Shown here piece after piece: positions 24,237 through 32,938 of a stretch of 55,000 nt of DNA. Every line of letters begins with the position of its first letter. Position 1 is the first letter of the stretch. Position numbers and translations under genes: made by a program. The stretch is from Symbiodinium natans (Eukaryota; Sar; Dinophyceae; Suessiales; Symbiodiniaceae), in the NCBI GenBank assembly GCA_905221605.1, contig CAJNDS010000525.1, positions 2,501-57,500 of the forward strand. Reading direction: 5' to 3'. Below the pieces are notes generated by a model, which was given only the letters and a program-made list of their open reading frames with translations, ran no database searches and was not told where the DNA came from.

Positions 24237-24300
24237 ACAAGGCCGTGGCCAAGAAGCTGAAGGGCTTGGAGGACGGGGAGCGTTGCATCTTGTGCCTCGC
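24237..24300 (+). CDS. Exon-like piece, unknown
   Basis: After TCTTCCAG the frame reads DKAVAKKLKGLEDGERCILC then LA. The acceptor looks good and the composition is protein-like. The exon end is unclear and no family is recognised. Confidence 0.3.
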
Positions 24301-24964
24301 GCTACAATTCAGGTCAAGAGCTCTGCGCTGGTAAACCGTCCCACTCTCGAGAGCTTGCTGGCTCCGGGGGTAGAGCCGGGCAGAGGTTCGACAAAATGTT
24401 CGACAGCGGTGACTTTGTTGGCACCAGCACCAGAGTGAGTTTTCTTGTCATTCGGACAGCGTGCATGGGTGCAAATTTCCATGTTCAGCTGGTCGTAGCA
24501 TGAGGTCAGCCTTTAGGCTGTCCAAACAGATTCTGATGGAGATGCCAAGTGCCGAACCACCTTGGCCTTTCCCCCCCAGCCCGTTGAAAAACGTTCTCTG
24601 AGTTGGTGCCTTTGGGTGGGCATGCTGGTGCCTGGAACTCACATGTCGGTCTTCTGTTTGTGTGCCTTTGACACTTTATTTGCATTACTGGTCCTTTGAA
24701 CTTGAGCAGTGGGAGTGTATTCCCAGCTCTGGGGAATTTAGGGCTCCTGTCTCTCGATCTAGGGGTTCAGGATTTAGCATGCAAGTTGCTTTTTGTAATA
24801 AGAACAATGGCAGTTGTGGCCGGAGTTATGGGAAAGGCAGTCTCTATCAACTATCTGCCAAGCATTGTTTTTTTCGCGTGAGTATGTCAACTAGTGAGCC
24901 TGCAAAAATCATGGAGCGTCAGGACAGATGCTTCAAGTCCATCAATGTACACGAACCCCTCATG

Positions 24965-25141
24965 AAGAAGCTGATGGCGCGGAGCTTAGCCTGGCTGATT
25001 TGTTGGTTGCACGATGCCGGTATGCTGAGAAACAAGTCGTGCTTGACAGAATCACGTGCTCTGCCTGCGCCGACTTCGTCCTAGTCAACCCATCCAGGCG
25101 CTGAGCGACGACCAGCAAGTCTGGGAAGGTGTCAAGATCCA
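24965..25141 (+). CDS. Exon-like piece with a frame conflict
   Basis: One frame reads EADGAELSLADLLVARCRYA then EKQVVLDRITCSACADFVLV and stops at TGA about 25104. A second frame takes over as ALSDDQQVWEGVKIQ up to a GTGCGA donor at 25142. Both parts look coding, so there may be two exons with an unusual junction near CATCCAG (25087-25093), or a frameshift. The CSAC motif might bind metal, but the family is not recognised. Confidence 0.3.
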
Positions 25142-25398
25142 AGGTGCGATGATGTTTCTGGGTAAGCCCAAGGCTTGTGCCCCTCGTATGGTGTGCTTGA
25201 CTGACTCATTGCTTTGTATTGTGCGACAATGGCTAAACCTGGGGCCACCACTGGCCAACGTGTGAAGTAGTAGCACAAACGTACTTTCATTCATGCTTTC
25301 TCTTAAATCTGAGAATCGGCACCCAGTTCTGCCACCTCTTTGCCTCTATATGTTGCAATCAAAAGCTTGCGCCGGCTGCTTCGACTTTCTTTGTGCAG

Positions 25399-25518
25399 GC
25401 CTTCAAGTCACTCCAACGCTTTGAAATCATGGGCCAGCCACGTAGCAAGGGGGAGAACTGGAAGATGGCATTGTTGCAGCAACAGGAATATGGCTGGCAC
25501 TTTCTTGCGTTGCCACTG
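25399..25518 (+). CDS. Exon with good splice signals, unknown protein
   Basis: Acceptor TTTCTTTGTGCAG precedes 25399, and the 40-codon exon reads AFKSLQRFEIMGQPRSKGEN then WKMALLQQQEYGWHFLALPL before GTGTCC. It is not an obvious part of CysRS, although CysRS-like exons follow. The phase to the next exon at 25692 does not fit if the donor is the GT at 25519, so a non-standard junction or a separate gene is likely. Confidence 0.4.
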
Positions 25519-25691
25519 GTGTCCCGTCAGTACTCTTGTCCTCGGGGCTCGTTCCTATTGCTTGCACACCGAACGGCCCCACATGACCCCAACCCCCCCA
25601 CCCTCACCCCAAACACATAGCCCCAAGGCCCCATGGCCGGGTTTGGGCGAGAGATGAGAGAGGCGGAGGGAAGAGATTGCCCCTTGCGCAG

Positions 25692-25745
25692 CTGTCAAAA
25701 AGCCGACGAAGATGAAGCCGCCCAAGGAGCCCAAGATGCCCAAAG
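25692..25745 (+). CDS. CysRS-like gene, copy B, lysine/proline linker exon
   Basis: After GCGCAG the frame gives VKKPTKMKPPKEPKMPK plus one base, then a GTGCTC donor at 25746. Joined to 25880 the phase is exact (PK-G-LVDPIEHF). Eukaryotic CysRS has a comparable basic KMKxPPxExF linker just before its C-terminal FDExG segment. Confidence 0.5.
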
Positions 25746-25879
25746 GTGCTCGGGAAGGGCGCATTGGTAGGACATTCTTGTCGTGGAGTCTTCAGAGGAT
25801 TTAGAGGGCCTTTCTAAGGGCACTTTTTGGAAGAACTCTTCGCGATCAGGAGAGTTTGCATGGAGTTGCGCTTGCAGAG

Positions 25880-26175
25880 GTCTCGTTGACCCGATCGAGC
25901 ACTTCAAGTCCGGCAAGCACGAAGGGAAGTTTGGCGCTTTTGATGAGAAGGGAGTGCCAACCGAAACTGCAGATGGCACCAGCATCGATGATAAGAAGCA
26001 GAAAGCCTTGAAGAAGGAGTATGACGGCGTCAAGGACAAGTGGGACAAACACCAGCAGGCCACAGCAAAGTACAGCCAGGATTTGGCAAAGTACGAGAAG
26101 TGGCTTGGATCGAAAGAGCTCAACCCAAGCCCAGAGACAGGGCACTTTCAAAGCTGCAGAATACTTCCGCCCTAA
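25880..26175 (+). CDS. Probable C-terminal exon of cytosolic cysteinyl-tRNA synthetase, copy B
   Basis: Starts after GCAGAG and reads LVDPIEHFKSGKHEGKFGAF, then DEKGVPTETADGTSIDDKKQ, then KALKKEYDGVKDKWDKHQQA, ending at TAA near 26173. The GKFxxFDExGxPTxxxxG core followed by a KKLxKE helix is typical of the end of eukaryotic CysRS, which charges tRNA-Cys in the cytosol. The tail SKELNPSPETGHFQSCRILP is unlike CysRS and may be beyond a missed donor. The catalytic core is not seen in the 5 kb upstream, so the gene may be longer, broken, or a different protein with this tail. Confidence 0.5.
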
Positions 26176-26610
26176 CCTCTCAAAAATAGAACTTTGTCGC
26201 GCACATACCCCCGAACGGGCAAAGCACAAACAGAGGCCAACTAGAAGACCTACGTAAACTCACATCGGCAGAAACTGCCAGACTCTCGCACTACCTTGGC
26301 TGAAAACTGAGATTCAAAACCGGAAAGCCCAAATTAAAGCTTGAGTCTCAGAAAAACTCGTCCTCAACCCTCAATCCTAAATCCTGTGTTGCCTGAAGGT
26401 GGAAGGAGGGCGGCGAGGAGGAAGCAAGTGCCTCGGGCGTCCCGGAGGCCCAGCGGAGCGCTGCGTGCGGGACCGCCGCGCTGGAGGCTGGATTGGGCTG
26501 GCGGTGTTCAGGGCTTTGGGCCTAGGGTTTATGGACCCCACGAACTTCATGAGCCCGAAAATCCATACTGCACATACCTTTGCACCAAAATAAGGGTTTC
26601 CCCAATCCAG

Positions 26611-26680
26611 ACTGCACCAGGTCTTGCGGCGTCTTGTGGATCGCGCTGTCTCCGAGCACGCCGAGGAGATGGCCGTTGAG
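26611..26680 (+). CDS. Upstream exon of the lysine-rich-tailed gene
   Basis: Reads VLRRLVDRAVSEHAEEMAVE and stops at a GTGAGC donor at 26681. The exon ends in phase 0 and joins in phase to the exon at 26866 (AVE-VNKGGHDPAE). The exact start is uncertain; CCAATCCAG at 26602-26610 is a good acceptor. Confidence 0.45.
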
Positions 26681-26865
26681 GTGAGCTTCCAGAGGGGGGG
26701 AGGTTCTGAACAGTTAGGCTTTTTGGGGTTTGATTGGGGTTGGCCGCGGAAGATTCAGCAGGAGCCTGGGCTTAAGGGCAGCGAGTCAAATCTCACGACG
26801 CGTTGACAGTCCTGGAATTCGAGGAACCATGCATCATGGCATTCCGGAAGTCTCGTGCTTGAGAG

Positions 26866-27639
26866 GTGAACAAGGGAGGCCATGACCCAGCGGAGCTCGC
26901 CTCACTGATGGTCAAGGTGGTCCTTGAGCATGAGGCCATGTGTCTGAGGGGCATTGAGGGGCGAATAGGATACCCCCCCCCATGGATCCTGCAAACTGCT
27001 TCAAGAGCCTTAAATTTTGAAGGCAAGTCCCCGTTGAGACGTTGTGAGGACAAGACGACGGATCCAGTTCTCAAAGTGCTCAAGACGGTGGACAAGAAGA
27101 AGCGGAGCGGCATGACCGAAGTTGCCGAGCTCCCGGAGGTCTTCCGTCTCCTGAAGGAGGACGAACTGCAAGTGGGCACACACGTGTGCTTTGGAGACAT
27201 CACGGAGGAGGAGGTGAACTTTGTCTCAAGGAGCCTCGAAGACTCCATCGCCCGGCAAGGACAGATCACACACGAGGACCTCAAGTCTTACATCGAGGGC
27301 CAGGACCTTGAGCCCGGCGCCGATGGGATGCCAACCAGCCTTGCAGGCTGCTTGGTTGCCATGCGTCTGGAGAGCTGGAAGAAGGCTTCGAGTGTAGAGA
27401 AGCTGATGAGCCCGCGAGCTTGGCGCCTGCAACTGGGTGGGAGCCTTTCGACCGCGGCAGAGGAAGAGGCTCCGAAAGAGACCAATGAAGCGCCCGAGCC
27501 GACAAATGACGAGAAGGGAGGCAAAGACAAGGACAAAGACAAGGACAAAGAAAAGGACAAGGAAAAGGACAAAGAGAAGGACAAAGATAAGAAGGAGAAG
27601 AAGGAAAAGAAGGAGAAGAAGGAGAAGAAAGCAAAGTAA
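26866..27639 (+). CDS. Terminal exon, unknown protein with a KDKDKEK tail
   Basis: Opens at an acceptor (GAGAG, 26861-26865) right after an in-frame stop, and runs about 257 codons to TAA 27637-27639. The body (NKGGHDPAELASLMVKVVLE..., then DKKKRSGMTEVAELPEVFRL...) is helical and acidic with no recognised domain. The ITEEEVNFVSRSLEDSIARQ and ITHEDLKSYIEG parts are vaguely EF-hand-like but lack a calcium loop. The last 40 or so residues are alternating Lys/Asp/Glu (KDKDKDKEKDK then KEKKEKKEKK), encoded by AAGGACAAAGAC-type repeats prone to length change. Such tails are common in eukaryotic nucleic-acid-associated proteins. Confidence 0.6.
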   Translation: MNKGGHDPAELASLMVKVVLEHEAMCLRGIEGRIGYPPPWILQTASRALNFEGKSPLRRCEDKTTDPVLKVLKTVDKKKRSGMTEVAELPEVFRLLKEDELQVGTHVCFGDITEEEVNFVSRSLEDSIARQGQITHEDLKSYIEGQDLEPGADGMPTSLAGCLVAMRLESWKKASSVEKLMSPRAWRLQLGGSLSTAAEEEAPKETNEAPEPTNDEKGGKDKDKDKDKEKDKEKDKEKDKDKKEKKEKKEKKEKKAK

Positions 27640-28310
27640 GGTCTCACCAAAGCAAGTGAAAATTGCACCTCTGCCAGTGATGGCTGGTAGTTGAAACTCT
27701 GGGCTGCTGTGGAAACTCTCATGCAAGCTTTCAGTGTAGATTTCGTCATAACGCTGGCGCCAGTCATGTTTCTCTCCGTTTGAGTAAGGATGCACATGTC
27801 GCGTTGCCTCCTACAACTACTTTCCGTTCTTAGGAGCACATAGGGCATTCGAACGCGGTGCCAGCAAGCTCTGAAGCAACAAAGCGGCGGCCTCCCCAAC
27901 AGGGAAGCTGCCTGCAGCTAGTGACTGCTAGCGGTCGCGTGTGATTGCTAGTTTGGAGCCACTGCCCATGGCGTCGGCTGGTCTAATGCAAGGGTGGCCT
28001 GCAAAGCTAACAGGAACCACCCCCTGATAATGCACCGGGCGCGGCCCACATGTCGACAAAAGGATGAGATGTCTCTTCACCCGCAAGGTCACTTTAACGC
28101 AGCGTCTTGTTGTGAATCGTGCAGGTTGCAACGGCTTACAGGGCACAGCAGATACACCGTAGCGCCGTAGCGGCCAGAGCTCCACATTTCCAAAGCGGAG
28201 AAAGGGCTCTGGAGCATTCTGCTGCAGCTTTTGCACAGCATTGCTTTGCCCGGAGAAGTCGGTCCTGACCGTCCACGTGTAGCACTGGTTTGGCAAAGGG
28301 CCCAAACGCG
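27640..28310. other. Intergenic stretch, no supportable gene
   Basis: Unique DNA between the lysine-rich gene and the single-exon ORF. It probably holds the 3' UTR of one and the promoter and 5' UTR of the other. No TATA box or terminator is recognisable. Confidence 0.35.
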
Positions 28311-30104
28311 ATGCCGCCAAAGCGGTCCTTCCCGAAAAAGTCGGTGCTGCTTCCCGTGTATGGCGAGGCACACGGACAGGTGCCTGCTGCTGGGGCAGCA
28401 GCTTCTTTTGGGTCCGGGTATCAGCACTTGCCGCAACTTGTGGGCAAGAAATCTGGACTCAAGTCCTTTGATCCTGAGACAAAAACTGCAGCGGCTGCAA
28501 GTGAGTTGGACCAGAAAGCGCACTTGTCAATACACGCCCCGGCTGGGTGCACCTTCCATGTGTGCCCCTTCTTCCCTTTCGTTGTTGAGAACTGCCTCGC
28601 AGTGGCTGTGCACACTGCAAAAGCTTTGATGGGTAGTTCCTGCTGCATTGAGATTTCTGGAGCATTGCGGAGATCTCATATGAAGTATAGCAATGGACAT
28701 GTGCCCGGAGTGAACATCAGGCTTACACCAGTGAGTGATTCGACTGGACCTGGTCAGGGTCTCTGTGTTGCTTCTGCGCAAGGCCATCCAAGTCTTCGCA
28801 GGTGTGCTGCCGAAAACTGGTTGGTGCTCACGGGGGATGGTCACCCCGTTCATCTCGCAGCGGAAGCGCAGCTGGCTCAGCTTCCTGGAAGTACCCTCCT
28901 ATTGCAGAGGCCAGCGGAGCGAGTCTACGTGTTGCGCAATCCAGAGGAGCAGCTCAGTCGACTTGTCGTGCAGATGGCTTCAGACAGAGGCACACAATTG
29001 TTGGCAGCACCTGCATCTGGAGGAGCGGTGGCTGTAATGGCAGCATGCAAAAGTAGCTCCGAGATGTTGATTCCACACGAGGTGCTTTCTGAAATCGAAT
29101 TTCGCTTCTCTGTTGTCTTTGTACCAGAACGAGCCGCAAACAACATCCTGGCGTCAAAGGCCACAGATACGATCCTTCGTCGGTTGGTAGCTTTCGGAGT
29201 GCGGGACTGTCTGCGCAAGGACTCGTGGCAATCTGCAGAGTATCCATACCGACTCTTCCAGTCACAGTCCATGTCAAGCGCAGAGATACTGCAGCGTCCC
29301 TCGCTTCGGGTGCCCTGCGTGGATGTGGAGTGTGACCAGGCATCCTCATCCTCCTCCCAAATTTTGGCAGATGTACGCTTCTCGCCTGCAGTGCGATTGG
29401 TGCAGCCCTTGGCTCCCTTCTTGGTGCGCTCGGCCCGGTCACCGGAGCTAGCGGGGAGCTTCTGCCTGCAGGGCAATGAGGCAACCCAGCGGCCCTTGAT
29501 CCATGTCCTACCACGCCTTACAGCTGCGCAAGTCACTCATATCTGGCACGGACCTCTTCCCAAGGAGCAGCTCCCGCGAGAGCTTCAAGAAGTCAGTTCT
29601 TTCAGGGACTACTGGCGAATGATCCATGGTCATTGCCTGAACGAGAGCACTCTTGCAGCCTTCGCTCGCGTTCAGTTTCTTGGAGGTGATCACAGCCATG
29701 AGCGTGGATTGGTCCTGACTTATCCAGTTTCCTGCCTTTGGCGGACTTTCTGGGTGTGCCAGCCTGCTCTCAGCAAGCAGCACGGGCTTGCGATTGTCAA
29801 GCAAGTTCTGCAGACGCTGGACAAGAACGCAATCATCGGTGCATGGCAGGTGCAGTATAATGGCTTTGACCAAACTGGTCCCATCAGTGTGCCACCTGCA
29901 TTGGCGCTTAACCGGTCGTCCATCCAAGATGCTGCCAAGAAGATCAAGCCAGTCGAATCACCAGTGGCTTCGGACCCGGCACCCGTGCGCAAGAGTGGCC
30001 ATACCGGCAAGCGCCGCCTCATTCTGCCTCTTGTACACACAAGCGGCAGCAGCAGTGCCGGTCTCACTCCCGCGCTGCCTTCCAAGCGCCAGTGCGTGCG
30101 CTGA
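28311..30104 (+). CDS. Intronless 597-residue protein of unknown function
   Basis: ATG 28311 opens MPPKRSFPKKSVLLPVYGEA; an in-frame TGA lies upstream at 28266, and the frame runs to TGA 30102-30104. The N-terminus is basic. The central part includes LLLQRPAERVYVLRNPEEQL and VVFVPERAANNILASKATDT, and the C-terminus is basic and Ser/Pro-rich (RKSGHTGKRRLILPLVHTSG ... SKRQCVR), which could serve as a nuclear signal. No domain is recognised. The absence of introns, unlike its neighbours, may mean a retrocopied (mRNA-derived) gene, a well-known route in dinoflagellates. No spliced-leader relic was identified. Confidence 0.7.
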   Translation: MPPKRSFPKKSVLLPVYGEAHGQVPAAGAAASFGSGYQHLPQLVGKKSGLKSFDPETKTAAAASELDQKAHLSIHAPAGCTFHVCPFFPFVVENCLAVAVHTAKALMGSSCCIEISGALRRSHMKYSNGHVPGVNIRLTPVSDSTGPGQGLCVASAQGHPSLRRCAAENWLVLTGDGHPVHLAAEAQLAQLPGSTLLLQRPAERVYVLRNPEEQLSRLVVQMASDRGTQLLAAPASGGAVAVMAACKSSSEMLIPHEVLSEIEFRFSVVFVPERAANNILASKATDTILRRLVAFGVRDCLRKDSWQSAEYPYRLFQSQSMSSAEILQRPSLRVPCVDVECDQASSSSSQILADVRFSPAVRLVQPLAPFLVRSARSPELAGSFCLQGNEATQRPLIHVLPRLTAAQVTHIWHGPLPKEQLPRELQEVSSFRDYWRMIHGHCLNESTLAAFARVQFLGGDHSHERGLVLTYPVSCLWRTFWVCQPALSKQHGLAIVKQVLQTLDKNAIIGAWQVQYNGFDQTGPISVPPALALNRSSIQDAAKKIKPVESPVASDPAPVRKSGHTGKRRLILPLVHTSGSSSAGLTPALPSKRQCVR

Positions 30105-31019
30105 GCATCTGACAGCCGCATTCCGAAGAGGAATTCAGACGATTTCAGATTTGGGGGCAAAAGCGCCGCAATTTCAGCATAGAGCCCTGTAGTGGATCTT
30201 TGCCATCTTTGCTTTGAACGGCCCTTGACAATCCCAAGCCCTACACCCGAAACCCCACAATTTGATACGGACGAAACACGACGGGATCGTTCTTTATCGG
30301 GAGGAGATTTGGGATTGAATTTGGATTATTGAGATTATTATCGAGTCAACCGGCCAGGAGGCATGCCGACCTTATGATTGTTCTTTTTGTTCTTTGTCGA
30401 CAATTTTTGTTGGGGTGGCGTAGCGGATGCAGTGGCCCTGGAGGCCCCTGGAAGCCTCTGGAGGCCTGGAGGCCCCTGCAACCCCTGGCACCTTTGAAAC
30501 CCCCTCGAGGCTATTCTCTTTCGGAAAATTATTGATTTTATCATCAATTTTATTTTTTGGGCCATGAAGGAATAAGGGACGTTCGGCCATTGAAGGAGAT
30601 ATAATGAAAAATGATTGATTATCGCATCGTTTTTCTTTCAAATACTATTTTCTAATGTAGGTATTGAGACGTTGTTTAGTGTAAACGATGTATTGAACGT
30701 AGACGCCAATAATTAAGCGGTATTCACTATTAATTTTTCAGGATTTGAACCTATATTTTAATATCATGATTATTTGATAGACTAGGAGAATTCTATATGA
30801 GTATGGAGGATGGACCACAAATACTTGTTAATATTGTTGTGTGGATGGGTGTTCGCCATGTGTGTTTGGGTGCGTGGATGGATGTTTTGGTGGATGTTCG
30901 GGTTGAGGATCTTGGGAATTGGCCTTGATTAGTGAATGGGTATATGTATGGATATTCGGATGTAGGGTTGAATGGTGGTTGGATATGTATTTGATGGATG
31001 GATGGCTGTGCATTTCTAT

Positions 31020-31400
31020 TTCTGAGAAATCTCTCTCTTGAATTTCTCGAGTGAGAAATTTCTCTCGGAAGCGCGCTATTTTATATAAAATTGGATTTCA
31101 TCCTTGATATATCTCATTTTTTGGCATCTTCGTTATCTTCTTTTGTTTTTCGTTTTTTTGGGCTGCCTCTTTAATTGGGGGTGGTGGCGGGCTTTTGTAT
31201 ACGTCGAGGTGTCTTGGAGAGTACGAAATTTTGGTTATTTGGTTTCGTTTCTGGATCCAGAATATATGGACGCAGAAGCCGTCGTATTCTCTTAGAATTA
31301 TTTCTCTTTTCTGAATTGACGCCTTTGGGAGCAGAAATCTCTTGCGTCTTGACGCTTTTGGGCGCAGATGCCGCTTGCACCGAACATGGCATTTATTTGT
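31020..31400 (-). repeat. Diverged minus-strand copy of the 0.7-kb module
   Basis: Read on the minus strand it shares several stretches in the same order with 39651-40367: GGTGCAAG.GGCATCTGCGCC, then CCACCACCCC.AATT, then an AAAAACAA-rich part, then GAGATTTCTC-type palindromes. Identity is patchy and conserved at DNA rather than protein level. Confidence 0.5.
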
Positions 31401-31914
31401 TTCCGTTTCCAGAGCTTGTCTGGATGTGTGTTTGGGTGCATGAGTGTATATTCGGGTGTGCGTTAGTGAGTATTGGGCATGGATATTAGTGGGAATTGGC
31501 CTTGAGGATGGGGAGTGTGTTGTATAGAGGCAGTAACAATAGGATTTGGAAATGTAAGTATGAATACGAATATTCATATTTCCAAACCCATCGCCTTTAG
31601 ATGATGGGAAATGGGAATGACATATTATGGTCTGCTTGGAAGACAAATATGAAAGGCCATGATCCATTTACTTTAAGACCACTTGCTTATTATTTGATAA
31701 GGTATTTGGCAAAATGATAATGAATGTAATTTATCATTTTGCCAAATCTAACCACTTTTAGAGGTCCATTTTGGGCAATTCCTTTGATAAATCGTATTGT
31801 CACGTGATTTGAGAAAAAAATTTTTGTCGGACGATTTATAATTCGATCTTCCATCAACAACACTCTAAGTGCTATAACAACCAAAAGTAGGGGCAGTGGT
31901 GTAGTAGCTGCATT

Positions 31915-32160
31915 TCGACCTTCAACAACAACAACAACAACAGTTGGTGTGTGGTGGTGCAGCAACAACAACATCCACCACTAAGTGGTGGTGCTAAGAC
32001 AACAACAATTGGTATGTGGAGGTATATCAACAATAATTGTGGTGCACAAACAACAATTATACAAGAACAATCGTTATTTCGACAACACTTAAGTGGTGGT
32101 TAACACCATTAAGCCTACAACAATTAGTTGTGCTGAACAACAATTAAGCAACAACAACCG
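31915..32160. repeat. CAA-rich low-complexity tract
   Basis: Runs of CAACAACAA with interspersed CACCACTAAGTGGTG-type inverted repeats. A matching GTT run lies at about 33280-33306 in the opposite sense. Confidence 0.75.
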
Positions 32161-32342
32161 TTCACCCTTCAGGACTTGAACCTATATTTTAATATCATGA
32201 ATATTAAATTTTTCCTATTAGACTAAGAGAACCCTATATATATACGAAATCCTTGAGCGCGGTTTCTCAATATTATGGCGTTCGTTAAGGGTTTAAGCTA
32301 TTAGACGCCATCGTGGGTATTTTCGTCTATTTACTTAAGGAA

Positions 32343-32938
32343 ATTCATCAAAAATGATGATTTTCGATCATCATCATTTTTGATGAATAGACCTTAGTAG
32401 AAAAATCAGGCCTATCGGCCTGACTTTTATCACGAAAAGAACCTCAGAATTCGTAGCATCCGTCAGGAAAGGTCATTGCGAAACAATGACCGCCCTGACG
32501 GTGCGTTATAATATATAACTACATAGGAGGGGCCAAAGGCCCCTCCTCTAGGGGGTCAATGATCTTCGATCATTGACCCCTATTCACCTCCCCCAAAAAA
32601 GCTCTAAGGAGGTGAAACTAATAGAGATATTAAAGGATTTTCGATCCTTTAAGATCTCGATTAGCTTCCCTTACGTTCTTGAATACAATAACGAAATAAA
32701 TCTTTAGCATTAGGAAAGGCAAAGCCTTTCCCAATCGGATGGGGTTTGGGGAAGGCAGAACCCCAATAGGTAAGCTAATCCGGAAGAGATGAGCGAAGCT
32801 CATCTCGTCCCGATTTAAGATAAGAGAAAGTAATAAATGCTAGAGCTCTAGTAGTTAAAACAATAAATGGATCGAAGATCCATCCATTGTTTTAACGTTA
32901 AAAATATAGAAGAATCGAAGATTCTTCAATACTTTTAA
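32343..32938. repeat. Cluster of at least ten near-perfect hairpins
   Basis: Perfect or near-perfect inverted repeats at 32343-32388 (19-bp arms), 32406-32423 (7), 32460-32501 (nested, 8+8), 32525-32547 (10), 32552-32580 (13), 32583-32616 (9), 32630-32652 (9), 32713-32731 (8), 32786-32806 (9), 32840-32851 (a 12-bp palindrome), 32853-32898 (about 20 with two mismatches) and 32898-32938 (about 19 with mismatches). Loops are mostly GAA, TTC, AAA or TTTCG, and many centres read ATCGAAGAT or ATCTTCGAT. Confidence 0.9.

Larger units (their letters stand above)
30748..32245. repeat. Two copies of a 70-bp AT-rich module
   Basis: 30748-30805 and 32170-32240 share CAGGA.TTGAACCTATATTT and TAATATCATGA, then a TAGACTA.GAGAA block. 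The copies are in direct orientation about 1.42 kb apart. The minus strand resembles a tRNA T-arm and a CAT anticodon loop but does not fold as a full tRNA. Confidence 0.7.

Noticed and set aside
26200-26225. CCC-GAAC-GGG at 26210 as a tenth member of the retroelement hairpin family
   Set aside because: It lacks the AGCY upstream and GYCG downstream flanks and lies outside the element; probably chance.
32165-32240. A functional tRNA-Met on the minus strand
   Set aside because: The T-arm and anticodon loop look right but the acceptor and D stems do not pair.
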